NCBI GenBank assembly: GCA_001898415.1
Contig: MKTU01000060.1
Coordinates: 1-32,937, forward strand
Length of the DNA: 32,937 nt
Reading direction: 5' to 3'
Source of the DNA: Rhodanobacter sp. 67-28
GTDB lineage: Bacteria; Pseudomonadota; Gammaproteobacteria; Xanthomonadales; Rhodanobacteraceae
The first letter of the stretch is position 1. Each line of letters starts with the position of its first letter. The position numbers and the translations under genes are program-made. This document shows, piece by piece, positions 21,551 through 31,453 of this stretch. Below the pieces are notes generated by a model. That model ran no database searches and was not told the DNA's origin. It saw only the letters and a program-made list of their open reading frames with translations.

Positions 21551-23328
21551 GGAAACACCTCGATCAGGTGCGCCGCCAGTTCGGACGGCGTACCGGAGAA
21601 ACTGACCAGTCGCTCGGCGAAGATCCCGCTGACCATGTCGGCGAAATGATCCCCGGACGACGATTCGACCCAGACCTGGCCGCCTCGATCATGGATCGCC
21701 TGCGAGCCGGCGATCGCGTCGTTGCCGCGCCCGGCAAAGACGATCGCCACCGCATCGCGGCCGAAGCCGTTCGCGGCCATGCTCAGGCTGGCGTCGATCG
21801 ACGGTTCCGGCGCGGCGTCGGCAAGCAGCTCCACGCTGCCGTCGCGACGCAGGCGAACCTGTTGGCCGGCGGGCACCATCAGCACCTCGCCCATGCCGAC
21901 GCGACGGCCGGCTTCGGCCACGCGTACCGGCAGCGGGCTCTTTTCGGCGAGCCGCGCGAGCATTTCCTGCTCGGTGTGGTTGCCCAGGTGCTGGGTCAGC
22001 AGGAACGTCAGGCGAGTGCTGGCGGGCAAGCTGCGCATGAACTCGCACACCGAGTCGACGCCATCGACCGCCGCGCCGAGCAACACGATCCGGCTCAGCG
22101 CCGAGCCGAGTTCATCCAGCACCATCTCGTGATCCGGCACGAAGGCCTGCGGCGCAATCGCCTCTTCCATCGAGACCAGTTCCAGGCTCATGGTCGGCTG
22201 CAGATCGGCGGCGACCGGCTCCACGTCGGGCGCCAGGAATTCCGCGGCGCTGAGTTTCTCGATGCCGAACGCGGCGGCGTCGGGCTTGTCATTTGATTCG
22301 ACCGGCGCCTCCTCGTCGAGCAAGGCCCAGTTGTCCGGCGCGCGCACCGGCGTCTCGGGTGCGGCGGGCACGACCGACGCAGCGGCATCCATCGCCTCGG
22401 CGGTCAGCTCCGGGGCATCCAGCGCCGAAAAGTCCAGCTCATCGACCGCGGGTGACGGCGCGCTTTCGTCCAGAGCGATGCCGTCGTCGTCGGAATCGGC
22501 CAGTTCCACCACGCCGAAGTCGCCGTCGTGCAACGGCGGCAGCTCCTCGTCGCCGGTGAAGCGCAAGCCCGCGCCGACCGTCTGCTCGTCCTCTTCGTCC
22601 GGCAATTCGCCGGAGGCGAGCAGCGCCTCGAGTTCGGCAGCCAGGTCATCCGATTCGGCGGTGATGCCGGGGTCGGCCGCCGGCTCGATCTCGTCATCGA
22701 ACGGAATGCCGGCGTGCGCATCGAACGCAGCGCCGGGAGCGTCGTCTTCGTTGGCCGCGGTCTGCAGCGGCTCGTCGGCGGGCAGGTCCGGCGGCGGCTC
22801 GTCTGCCATCAGCGGCGTCGCCATATCCTGCGCGATCGGCGCTGCCAGATCGTCTTCTGCCGGCGTGGCGAAGGTCGCGGGCTCGTCGACCGCGTCGCGA
22901 CCAAGGGTCTCCGTCACCACCGGCGCAACCGCTGCGACCAGCGCAGGCGCGACCTGCACCTCGCGCGCATCCTCGGGCCGCGGCGGGTCGATGTCGCCCA
23001 TCGCCAGCACTTTCACCGCCAGGTGGCGCGCCCAGCGCGCACGATCCCAGCCGGACAGCGCGCGGCTGGCCTGGGCATCGTTGAACACCACCCGCGGCCG
23101 GTCGCCGTCGATGATGTCGTACAACTGGTCGAGCGCATCGTCGGCGTCGTCGTCCAGGTTGATCACCAGTACATCCGCGCCCACCTGCTGCAGCAGTTCG
23201 CGGTTCAGCCCGGCCACGCCGCCCTCGTGGACGATCCGCGCGCCGCGCTCGTGCAGCGCATCGCGCAAATGCCCACCGAGTTCGCTGTCGTCGAACAGCA
23301 GCGCGACCGCGGGTGGCGTATCAGTCAT
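21547..23328 (-). CDS. chpB: ChpB, CheB-like protein with degenerate methylesterase site
   Basis: This 593-residue protein has three parts. Residues 1 to about 120 look like a degenerate receiver (VALLFDDSELGGHLRDALHERGA, VLVINLDDDADDALDQLYD). Residues about 125-400 form a long Ala/Asp/Glu-rich linker, probably disordered. Residues about 412-593 align with the CheB methylesterase domain. In CheB the catalytic triad is Ser in GASTGG, His in QHMP and Asp in GMGxDG. Here the first motif reads GAAVDG (Gly418-Ala419-Ala420), so the nucleophile Ser is Ala420. His447 (QHL) and Asp537 (GRGND) remain. The enzyme is therefore probably inactive as a methylesterase and may be structural. The start ATG at 23328 overlaps the chpA end by 8 nt. 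Confidence 0.85.
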   Translation of the reverse strand: MTDTPPAVALLFDDSELGGHLRDALHERGARIVHEGGVAGLNRELLQQVGADVLVINLDDDADDALDQLYDIIDGDRPRVVFNDAQASRALSGWDRARWARHLAVKVLAMGDIDPPRPEDAREVQVAPALVAAVAPVVTETLGRDAVDEPATFATPAEDDLAAPIAQDMATPLMADEPPPDLPADEPLQTAANEDDAPGAAFDAHAGIPFDDEIEPAADPGITAESDDLAAELEALLASGELPDEEDEQTVGAGLRFTGDEELPPLHDGDFGVVELADSDDDGIALDESAPSPAVDELDFSALDAPELTAEAMDAAASVVPAAPETPVRAPDNWALLDEEAPVESNDKPDAAAFGIEKLSAAEFLAPDVEPVAADLQPTMSLELVSMEEAIAPQAFVPDHEMVLDELGSALSRIVLLGAAVDGVDSVCEFMRSLPASTRLTFLLTQHLGNHTEQEMLARLAEKSPLPVRVAEAGRRVGMGEVLMVPAGQQVRLRRDGSVELLADAAPEPSIDASLSMAANGFGRDAVAIVFAGRGNDAIAGSQAIHDRGGQVWVESSSGDHFADMVSGIFAERLVSFSGTPSELAAHLIEVFP

Positions 23329-26300
23329 GAATCGGCTCCGCGGCACGTTGCTCCAGCACCTCGGCGATCTGCAGCAGCAGTTCCGCCTCCTGGTAGGGCT
23401 TTCCGAGGTATCGATCCACGCCGATGTCGAACGCGCGCTGGCGGTGCTTGTCGCCGCTGCGCGAGGTGATCATGATGATCGGCACGTCGCGCAACCGCGG
23501 GTCGGCCTTCATGTGAGTGGCCAGCTCGTAGCCGTCCATGCGCGGCATCTCGATGTCCAGCAGCATCAGGTCGGGTACGCGCTCGTGCAGCTTCTCCAGC
23601 GCGTCGACACCGTCCTTGGCGGTGCTGACCTCGTACTCGTGGCGTTCCAGCACGCGACCCGTGACCTTGCGCATGGTGATCGAGTCGTCGACCACCATCA
23701 CCAGCGGACGTACCAGCACCTCCTCGATGACCGGCGCCTTGACCGCGCTGAGGCCTTCGGCCAGGCGCTGCTCGCGGCGGATCATGCCGTGACGTACGAG
23801 CGGCGCCAGGTCGAGAATGATCAGCACCGAACCATCGCCCATGATGGTGGCGCCGAGCAGGCCCGGCACCGAGCTGATCTGCGGGCCGACCGACTTGACC
23901 ACGATCTCGCGCGAACCGAGCACGGCGTCGATGCGGATGGCCGCGCGCAGGTCGCCCGCGCGGGTCAACAGCAGCGGCTGCTGTTCGTCCTCGGTGGCGA
24001 GGCCGGGCGGCAGGCCGAGCAGCTCGGCCAGGTCGTGGACGCCGTAGTCCTCGTTGCCGTACTGGAACGATGGCTCGTCGGTGGCCAGCAGTGCGGCCAG
24101 GTCTTCCGGATTGACTCGCGCCACGCCCTGTACCGAGGTCATCGGGATGGCGAACGTGGCCTCGCCGATGCGCACCAGGATGGCCTGGGTGACGGCGAGG
24201 GTGAACGGCAGGCGCAGCACGAAGGTGGTGCCCTGGCCTTCCTCCGACTCGATCGACAGCGAACCGCCGAGCTGCTTGATCTCGTTGGCGACCACGTCCA
24301 TGCCGACGCCGCGACCGGCCAGCTGGGTGACCTGACTGGCGGTGGAGAAGCCGGGCTGGGTGATCAGCGACAGCAGCTGATTGTCGGTAGGCCGCGTTTC
24401 CGGACGCAGCATGCCGCGCTCGATGCCGCGCTTGCGGATAGCCTCGCGATTGAGGCCGCGACCGTCGTCGCTGACCCGCACCACCACCTCGGTCGCCTCG
24501 CGGGCCACCTTGATGCGCACCGCGCCCTCGGCCGGCTTGCCCAGCTTGCGCCGCTCGGCCGGACTCTCGATGCCGTGCGCGATGGCGTTGCGCAGCATGT
24601 GCTCGAACGGTGCCTTGATGCGGTCGAGCAGGTTGCGGTCCATTTCGCCGTGCGCGCCGTCGACGTAGAGCTGGGCCTGCTTGTGCTCCTCCTGCGCGGC
24701 CTGGCGCAGGGTGCGGCGCAGATTGGGCACCATCGTGTCGAACGGCAGCATGCGCGTGCGCAGCAGGCCGTCCTGCAGTTCGGTGCTGACCCGCGACTGC
24801 TGGATCAGCAAGGTTTCGGCCTGGCGGGTCAGCTCATCCAGCATGTTCTGGATGGACACCAGATCGGACACCGACTCGGCCAGCGCTCGCGAGTACTGCT
24901 GCAGTTGCGAGTAGCGATCGAGCTCGAGCGGATCGAACGCGGTCAGGCCCGCCTCGCGATGCTCGCGCTGGAAGCGCGCGATGATCTGCGCCTCGGTCTC
25001 GATTTCCAGCATGCGCAGCTGGCTGCGCAGGCGTGCCACGGTCTGTTCCAGCTCGACCAGGTTGAAGCGGTAGCCGGCCACCTGCTGTTCCAGTCGCGAG
25101 CGGTAGATCGCCACTTCGCCGGCATGGTTGACCAGGTTGTCCAGCAGGTCGGCGCGGACGCGGATCTGCTCCTGCGGCGAGTGCGTCTCGCGCGCCGTCT
25201 CGGGCAGCAGCTCGGGCAGGCTGTGCTCGTCCTCATGGGCGACGGGTTGCGGCGCCTCCTCCACCGGCGCGTGCGACGCGTCCGTCGCGGGTTCGGCCTC
25301 GCCGACCAGCGCGGTGGCGCCGGCAAGCTGCAGCAGGTGGTCGATCGCGGCCTGCGGATACTCCGGCATGTGGCCCTGCGACACGCGCTGGACCATCGTG
25401 TTGAGCTGGTCGAAGCTCGCCTCGAGCGCACTGATCAGCGTGCCGGTCTTGTCGGCGTCGCGGATGGGTTTTTCCAGCACCGTCTCGATCGCGTGGGCGA
25501 GGTCGCCCACCGACACCAGGCCTGCGATGCGCGCACCGCCCTTGAGCGTGTGCAGGTCGCGCTGCAGTTCGCCGACGCAGGACGTATCGGCGGGATCGGC
25601 GTGCCACTTGGCGAGCACGCCGTCGGCGCTGTCGAGAATCTCGCGCGCCTCGTCGATGAACACTTCGAGCAGGTCGGCGTCGATGCGGCTACCGTCGGGC
25701 AGCACGAACGCGGGCGCCGGTTCCACCCGAGTCGCGGCGGCCCTGGCGGCGGCCTGCTTGGCAGCCTGCTCGGCCGCAGCTTGTTCGGCTGCCGCCTGTT
25801 CCGCGGCGGCCTGCGCCGCCGCCAGTTGTTCCGCCTGCTCTGCCGCGGCTTGTTCCGCGGCAGCTTGTTCGGCAGCCGCCCGCTCGCGTGCGGCCTCCTC
25901 CTGCGCAGCTTGCTCGGCTGCGGCTTGCTCGGCAGCGGCCTGGCGAGCAGCTTCGGCGGCGGCGTTGGCCGCGGCGATGGCCGCGTCGGGCTCGAAGGCG
26001 CGCAGCGCAGCGGTCATCTCGGCAGCGGCATCCATGTGCTCGTCGTGACCGGTTTCCGCATCGACGCCTTCCGGCGCGGACGGCTCGGCGAGGGTCGGAG
26101 TCGACTCGCGGGCGGTGTCGGCCTCGATGGCCGGCTCGTCCACCGCATCATCGCCCGCTTGCGGCTCGAATATCACATGCGCGACTTGCGACTCGGGGTA
26201 GTCGTCGCGCATCTCGGTGATCTGCGCGGTGAGCGCGTCGACGTTGGGCAACGGCAACGCCGGGGCGTCGAACTGGGCCATTACCTGGTCGACCACGTCG

Positions 26301-29185
26301 GCCGCCTGGCCGAGCAGGCGCACGCCCGACGCGGGCAGCGGCTGGCCGGATGCGCGCAGGCGCTTGAACAGGCCTTCCAGCGGCGACAGCAACTGTGTCA
26401 GCAGCGGGATGTCGACCATCGCGATCGCGCCGTGCAAGGTGTGCACGGCCCGCAGCAGCTCCTCGCTGACCGGCAACGCGCCTTCGCTGCGCTGGATCGC
26501 GGTGCGGATGGTCTGCAGGTACTGGGCAACTTCGCTGCGCAGGATCTCCAGCAGCACCGGATCGATCGGCGGCATCGCCGGCATGTCCACCAGCGGTTCC
26601 GGCTCGGCCGGCACGGGCTCGGCGGCGGCCGCGCTTGCCACGTCGGCATCGGTAAGGCTGGCCCGCGGCACGTCGGCCGCGTCGACGGTGGCGCGCGGCA
26701 CGCGGCGGACCACCGTGCGGGTGACCGTTTCGGTACCGCGCTGCATGAAGTCTTCCACTCGTGCCGGCTGGCCCGCGGCCAGCCGCTCGGCGGCCTGCAT
26801 GATCGCGCTGAGCGGCACCTGCGGATCGCCCTCGCCCTTGAGCGCAGCCAGCAGTTGCGGCAGCGCGTCGATGGCGTGGCGGACCACGTCCTGCACGTTC
26901 TGGTCCGGCTCGATCGTATGGTCGAGGACGCGGTTGAGCATGTCCTCCACCTTCCACGCGAACTCGCCCAGCACGCCGGCGCCGACCAGGCGGCCGGAGC
27001 CCTTCAGGGTGTGGAACGAGCGGCGGATGCCGACCAGCGCCGGCGTCTGCGCCGGGTCGGCCAGCCAATCCTTCTGGGCCACCGCGAGGTTGTCGATCTC
27101 CTCCTGCATTTCCTCCAGGAAGATGTCGCGGATGTCGTCGTCGATGCCTTCGGCATCGGCGTTGAAGCGGGTGTTTGCCGCCAGCGGATCGGCGACGGGC
27201 ACCTGTTCGGTGACCTGCTCCTCGATCTCGACCCAGTCCTCGCCGACGGCGCTGGCCGGGCTCGCCGGTGCGCCGGTCTCCGCCAGTCGCAGCCCGTCGA
27301 GGTCATGCGTGGGTTCGGGCGAAGCCTGCGCGTCGCCGACGAACAGGCTGCCGAGATCGGCGCCGGGCAGCAGGCTGACGGACTCGGAGAGGTCGGGGTG
27401 CTGCTCGGCTTCGAGCGAAACGGAAGCCGGTGCCTCGGCGACCGGCGCGGGCTCCTCCACGGCCGCGCGCTGCGCCGGGACCGGCCAGTAGCCAAGCTGG
27501 GCCAGGCTGTGCTCGGCCACGTCGAGGATGTGTTCGAGGCCGCCACGGTGCTCGCGCGCCGCCTCCAGGTAGTACTCCAGCGCGGCCAGCGCGTCGGCCA
27601 GGTGATCCATCTGCGCACCGCTGGGCACGCGACGGTCCTGCAGCAATTCGTAGTCGATGAACCGGCCCACGCCCTGGGCCAGTTCGGCCGGGCGCGGCGA
27701 GGACAGCATGCGCATGGCGCCGGCCACCTCGTCCATCAACGGCGGCGCACCGGCCAGGCGATCGTGCTGCCAGCCCGACTCCACGAAGGCAACGATCGCG
27801 TCCTTCACCTTGCCGGTGTTGCCGATCGCTTCCTGCATCAGGGTGGAGACCACGCCGAGCGCTTCGCTGCGCGGCAGCCCCTGCGTGGGGTCGGCGGCAG
27901 CGGCAGGTTCGCCTTCGGAGCCGAGGCTCTCGATGTGGTCGTCCAGCGACGCCTCCACGTAGAGCAGCGCGCCGGCGACATCCAGCAGCGTTTCCTCGTC
28001 GGCAGGACGCAGGCGGTTGGCGATTTCGTCGAGCACGCGGCGCTGCTCGCCGACCACGCGGCGCGGCACCGCCAGCGCCAGCATGCCCAGCGTGTCGCCG
28101 ACCCGTTCGAGCACTTCGCCCTGGGCGGCAAGCTGGGCCGGATCGCCGTCCTGCTCGCGCAGGAACAGGTCCAGCGCTTCCTTGACGCGCAGCAGGTCGT
28201 CCTTGAGCGCGCGCGACACCGAATCGAGCAGGGCGCGGTTGTGCCCGGCCATCGAGCCGCGGGCGTGTTCCAGTTCACCGGCATCGGGCAGCAGGCTGTC
28301 CAGCGCGTAGGTGCTGCGCAACAGCTCCATGTGCGGGCTGCGCTGCTTGGCCTGGGCCACGATGTAGAGCAGCTTGCAGGCCACCTCGTCGGCATCGCTC
28401 GCGCGCAGGCTGTTCTCGCCATGTTCGATCAGCAGGCGGATGTTGCGATCCACCTTGCCGATCAGCTGGCGCACTTCGGGGGCGTGCCCCTTGAGCATGC
28501 CTTGTTCGAGACCTTCCAGCACCCCGGCGGCGATCCACCACAGGCGCCGGCCATGCACGTGATAACAACGCGCAGTGATCGCCAGCAGGGTCTTGCGCAT
28601 GGCGACCAGTTGCTGGGCCGCATCCTGGCCGCGGAACCACGCCAGCAACTGCTGCTGGAAACGCAGGCGCAAACCGGCCAGCTCCACGCGGTGCGCCGCG
28701 GCATAAGCCTCGCTCATCGCCGCCGGAGCCTGCTCCGGCAGGAAGGCGTCGAGGTTCGGATGGAACATCGACGACTCGGGCAGCGGCTCCAGCCCGCGGG
28801 TGGCACGCAAATCGTTCAGCAGCGGCAGCAGCACCACCGGCACGTCGCGATGGCCGCTGGACAGCCGTTCCAGGTAGTCCGGCAGCTGCATCAAGCCACG
28901 CATCAGGGCGGCGTAGGCTTCCTCGCGCTGGAGCACCTGGTCGTTCAACAGCGCGCCGACCAGGGCCTCCATCTCCGCGGTGACCGCCGCCGCGCCGTAC
29001 AGCTCGACCATCTTCAGCGTGCCGTGCACCTGATGCAGATGATCCGTGCAGGTGCGCATGAAATCGCGCTTCCCCGGATTGTCGACGTACGACTCCAGTG
29101 CCTCGCGGGCGATCGACAAGGTGTCGTCGAGTTCCGGCTTGACCCACTGCAGCGTGGTGAAATCGATGTGGTCTTGAAGTCTCAT
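23321..29185 (-). CDS. chpA: ChpA, multi-Hpt hybrid CheA-type histidine kinase
   Basis: This 1954-residue kinase is the core of the type IV pilus chemosensory pathway. The N-terminal Hpt-like domain has LHQVHGTLKMV (His54). Further phosphotransfer domains have SFHTLKGSG (His725), VHTLHGAIA (His915, lacking the usual Lys) and LHTLKGGAR (His1212). An AAAEQ-repeat linker spans about residues 1060-1150. The CheA core follows: dimerisation helices, N box HMLRNAIAHGIE, G1 DDGRGLN, G2 GRGVGMD, then a CheW-like domain. The C-terminal receiver has phosphoacceptor Asp1877 (LLDIEMPRMDG). In Pseudomonas aeruginosa ChpA is longer (about 2470 residues) with more Hpt, Spt and Tpt domains, so this is a shorter version. 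It phosphorylates PilG and PilH. A GAGAGG ribosome-binding site precedes the ATG. Confidence 0.95.
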   Translation of the reverse strand: MRLQDHIDFTTLQWVKPELDDTLSIAREALESYVDNPGKRDFMRTCTDHLHQVHGTLKMVELYGAAAVTAEMEALVGALLNDQVLQREEAYAALMRGLMQLPDYLERLSSGHRDVPVVLLPLLNDLRATRGLEPLPESSMFHPNLDAFLPEQAPAAMSEAYAAAHRVELAGLRLRFQQQLLAWFRGQDAAQQLVAMRKTLLAITARCYHVHGRRLWWIAAGVLEGLEQGMLKGHAPEVRQLIGKVDRNIRLLIEHGENSLRASDADEVACKLLYIVAQAKQRSPHMELLRSTYALDSLLPDAGELEHARGSMAGHNRALLDSVSRALKDDLLRVKEALDLFLREQDGDPAQLAAQGEVLERVGDTLGMLALAVPRRVVGEQRRVLDEIANRLRPADEETLLDVAGALLYVEASLDDHIESLGSEGEPAAAADPTQGLPRSEALGVVSTLMQEAIGNTGKVKDAIVAFVESGWQHDRLAGAPPLMDEVAGAMRMLSSPRPAELAQGVGRFIDYELLQDRRVPSGAQMDHLADALAALEYYLEAAREHRGGLEHILDVAEHSLAQLGYWPVPAQRAAVEEPAPVAEAPASVSLEAEQHPDLSESVSLLPGADLGSLFVGDAQASPEPTHDLDGLRLAETGAPASPASAVGEDWVEIEEQVTEQVPVADPLAANTRFNADAEGIDDDIRDIFLEEMQEEIDNLAVAQKDWLADPAQTPALVGIRRSFHTLKGSGRLVGAGVLGEFAWKVEDMLNRVLDHTIEPDQNVQDVVRHAIDALPQLLAALKGEGDPQVPLSAIMQAAERLAAGQPARVEDFMQRGTETVTRTVVRRVPRATVDAADVPRASLTDADVASAAAAEPVPAEPEPLVDMPAMPPIDPVLLEILRSEVAQYLQTIRTAIQRSEGALPVSEELLRAVHTLHGAIAMVDIPLLTQLLSPLEGLFKRLRASGQPLPASGVRLLGQAADVVDQVMAQFDAPALPLPNVDALTAQITEMRDDYPESQVAHVIFEPQAGDDAVDEPAIEADTARESTPTLAEPSAPEGVDAETGHDEHMDAAAEMTAALRAFEPDAAIAAANAAAEAARQAAAEQAAAEQAAQEEAARERAAAEQAAAEQAAAEQAEQLAAAQAAAEQAAAEQAAAEQAAKQAAARAAATRVEPAPAFVLPDGSRIDADLLEVFIDEAREILDSADGVLAKWHADPADTSCVGELQRDLHTLKGGARIAGLVSVGDLAHAIETVLEKPIRDADKTGTLISALEASFDQLNTMVQRVSQGHMPEYPQAAIDHLLQLAGATALVGEAEPATDASHAPVEEAPQPVAHEDEHSLPELLPETARETHSPQEQIRVRADLLDNLVNHAGEVAIYRSRLEQQVAGYRFNLVELEQTVARLRSQLRMLEIETEAQIIARFQREHREAGLTAFDPLELDRYSQLQQYSRALAESVSDLVSIQNMLDELTRQAETLLIQQSRVSTELQDGLLRTRMLPFDTMVPNLRRTLRQAAQEEHKQAQLYVDGAHGEMDRNLLDRIKAPFEHMLRNAIAHGIESPAERRKLGKPAEGAVRIKVAREATEVVVRVSDDGRGLNREAIRKRGIERGMLRPETRPTDNQLLSLITQPGFSTASQVTQLAGRGVGMDVVANEIKQLGGSLSIESEEGQGTTFVLRLPFTLAVTQAILVRIGEATFAIPMTSVQGVARVNPEDLAALLATDEPSFQYGNEDYGVHDLAELLGLPPGLATEDEQQPLLLTRAGDLRAAIRIDAVLGSREIVVKSVGPQISSVPGLLGATIMGDGSVLIILDLAPLVRHGMIRREQRLAEGLSAVKAPVIEEVLVRPLVMVVDDSITMRKVTGRVLERHEYEVSTAKDGVDALEKLHERVPDLMLLDIEMPRMDGYELATHMKADPRLRDVPIIMITSRSGDKHRQRAFDIGVDRYLGKPYQEAELLLQIAEVLEQRAAEPIHD

Positions 29186-29288
29186 GCGCCTCTCTCAGCG
29201 GTCACGCCATGCGGGCATTGCGAAACCAGCGAGACTGCCCCCCGTACTGTGCGTGTATTCATCCGGCTGCTGCCCACGTCGAGCAAAA

Positions 29289-31319
29289 TCATCCCGGCAG
29301 CTTGAAGTGGGCCACGGAACGCCGCAGGTCGCTTGCCAGTTGCGCCAAGGTGCCGATCGAGTCGGCCGTCTGGCTCGCGCCCTGCGAGGTCTGCGAGGTA
29401 ATTTCCTGGATCGCGTTCATCGACACCGAGATATCGGTCGCCGCCGCGGACTGCTCGCGCGCCGCGGTGGAGATGTTCTGAATCAGCGCGGACAGATCGT
29501 GCGAGACGCGCTCGATGTCGCCCAGCGCGCTGCCGGCGTCCTCGGCCAGTCGCGCACCGGCGACCACCTCGGCGGTGGTCTGCTCCATCGAGTTCACCGC
29601 TTCGTTGGTATCGGACTGAATCGTCTGCACCAGCGTCTCGATGCGCTTGGTCGCGCTGGTGGAGCGTTCAGCCAGTCGCTGCACTTCGTCCGCCACGACC
29701 GCGAAACCGCGACCCGCCTCGCCGGCCGAGGCCGCCTGGATGGCCGCGTTCAAGGCCAGGATGTTGGTCTGCTCGGCGATGTCATTGATCAGTTCCACGA
29801 TCGAGCCGATCTCCTGCGAGGATTCGCCCAGGCGCTTGATGCGCTTGGAGGTCTCCTGGATCTGGTCGCGGATGGAGTCCATGCCGGAGATCGTCTCGCG
29901 CACCACCTCGGCGCCGCGCGAGGCGATCTTCACCGAGCGCTCGGCCACGTCGGCCGATTCGGCGGAATCCTTGGACACCACGTCCATCGAGCTCACGATC
30001 TGGTTGATCGCCGAGGTCGCCGAGGTGATCTGCTGCGCCTGCTGCTCGGCCGCGTTGGCCAGGTGGCGGGCGGTGGTCTGGGTTTCCTGTGCCGAGGACG
30101 ACACCTGCTCGGACGTCTCGTTGATGGTGGTCACCAGCGATCGCAGCTCGTCGATGGCGTAGTTCACCGAGTCGGCAATGGCGCCGGTGATGTCCTCCGA
30201 CACCGTGGTCTTCACGGTCAGGTCGCCTTCGGCCAGCGAACCCATCTCGTCCAGCAGGCGCATGATCGCCTCCTGGTTGCGCTGGTTCAACTCGGTACTC
30301 TGGGCAAACCGCTTGCGCTGGTCGGTGACCAGGGCGATGACCAGCAGCAGGGCGAAGGCGACCGCGGCGATGGCGCCGAACAGGCCCCACCACACGTTCG
30401 GGAACAGCCGGCGCAGCGGCAGCTTGCCGATCTGGTCGGACAGGTCGTTGGCGCGCAGCAGGACGGTCTGCGAATCCAGCGAGGCCTGGTTGCCGGCCCG
30501 CTTCACGTCGGCGATGTTGGCGGCGGCGGCGGACAGCTTGGCCACCGGGTCGGCCAGCTTCGTCCAGCTGGCGTCCATCTCGGTAAGGATCTTGCGCGCG
30601 TTGGCGTCGGAGATCGGCCGCACGCCGCTGTCCGGGTTGCCCTCGATCAGGCCCTTGAGCACGCTGCCGTACAACTGCGCGTCGCGCGACAGGCCGTCGG
30701 CCGCGGACTGGGCGTTGTCGCCGCCCTGCAGCACCTCCTGCACGCGGCGGATGATGCGGTCGGCGGACAGCATCTGGCGCGAGGTACCGAGCATCTGTTC
30801 GGAACTGCCGTTGCGCTGCTGCAGGATGTTGACCACCTGCTCCATGCTGGAGTTGAGCAGCGGCATCTGCTGCGAAATCGTCGCCGCGCGCTGGCCCGAG
30901 TCGAGCACCACCGCCTTGTTCGAAAGGATCTTGCCGATATCGGCGTCGAGCTGCGCCCAGGCCGCGTCCAGCGCGGTCACGGCACGGCCGGCCGGCGACT
31001 TGTTGCCGTCGGCATAGGCTTGCATGCCGCTGTCGGGGTCACCCTTGTCCAGTCGCTTGACCGCCGAGTCGATGGCATTGCGGGTGGACTCGAGTTCCTT
31101 GAAGGAGTCCACGTTGCCGTCGGCGGATTCCAGCGCGAACTTCGCCGTCTGCTGCGACAGCACCTGGATCTGCGTGGTCAGCGCGACCGCCTGGCGATCC
31201 TCGCCGTTCTTCTGGTTGAGCATGAAGAAGTCGAGTGCCGCGAAACCGATCGCGATCAGCAGCAGGACAATGAGTGCGGTATATCCGCGTTCCCGGCTGA
31301 CGCCCCCTGTAGTACTCAT
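29289..31319 (-). CDS. pilJ: PilJ, type IV pilus methyl-accepting chemotaxis receptor
   Basis: This 676-residue receptor has a first membrane segment at about residues 13-33 ([21 protein letters not shown]) and a periplasmic PilJ-type ligand domain with two related helical modules (about 40-305). A second membrane segment lies near 312-331 ([19 protein letters not shown]), followed by a HAMP and a cytoplasmic signalling domain with the conserved hairpin [20 protein letters not shown] (about 515-535). It senses pilus-related surface signals, by family knowledge retracted PilA, and controls ChpA through PilI. The ATG at 31319 is preferred because GAGGTGA directly precedes it; a GTG two codons upstream (31325) overlaps that site. 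It ends 103 nt before chpA, and no pilK lies between. Confidence 0.95.
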   Translation of the reverse strand: MSTTGGVSRERGYTALIVLLLIAIGFAALDFFMLNQKNGEDRQAVALTTQIQVLSQQTAKFALESADGNVDSFKELESTRNAIDSAVKRLDKGDPDSGMQAYADGNKSPAGRAVTALDAAWAQLDADIGKILSNKAVVLDSGQRAATISQQMPLLNSSMEQVVNILQQRNGSSEQMLGTSRQMLSADRIIRRVQEVLQGGDNAQSAADGLSRDAQLYGSVLKGLIEGNPDSGVRPISDANARKILTEMDASWTKLADPVAKLSAAAANIADVKRAGNQASLDSQTVLLRANDLSDQIGKLPLRRLFPNVWWGLFGAIAAVAFALLLVIALVTDQRKRFAQSTELNQRNQEAIMRLLDEMGSLAEGDLTVKTTVSEDITGAIADSVNYAIDELRSLVTTINETSEQVSSSAQETQTTARHLANAAEQQAQQITSATSAINQIVSSMDVVSKDSAESADVAERSVKIASRGAEVVRETISGMDSIRDQIQETSKRIKRLGESSQEIGSIVELINDIAEQTNILALNAAIQAASAGEAGRGFAVVADEVQRLAERSTSATKRIETLVQTIQSDTNEAVNSMEQTTAEVVAGARLAEDAGSALGDIERVSHDLSALIQNISTAAREQSAAATDISVSMNAIQEITSQTSQGASQTADSIGTLAQLASDLRRSVAHFKLPG

Positions 31320-31453
31320 GTTCACCTCATCGGTCTAACTGATATGTGCCGCCCATACGCACCGGCCCCTGCCGCGCTGCCCCGAAGCGGGTGCCGGCCT
31401 TCCGGTCTCCCCGCTCCAACCGCACGGCATCCCCTGCCGGCTTCACCCGGTCG

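Noticed and set aside
18243-21605. An 1120-codon plus-strand open frame antisense to the TonB receptor and chpC
   Set aside because: The minus-strand frame has a signal peptide, plug and barrel signatures; the plus-strand product has none and crosses the chpC boundary. It is a composition artefact.
25735-26000. Repetitive GC-rich DNA considered as a CRISPR or minisatellite locus
   Set aside because: The repeats are codon-phased AAAEQ units within chpA, without spacers.
22190-29305. A 2371-codon uninterrupted open frame on the plus strand, antisense to chpA and chpB
   Set aside because: Its translation is Arg/Gln/His/Gly-rich low-complexity with no domain, and it mirrors conserved chpA/chpB motifs codon for codon. 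In GC-rich DNA with strong third-position bias, antisense frames often lack stops.
31320-31453. Gap between pilJ and pilI examined for a small gene or regulatory RNA
   Set aside because: No frame with a credible start and ribosome-binding site, and only weak GC-rich inverted segments of the kind expected by chance at this base composition.
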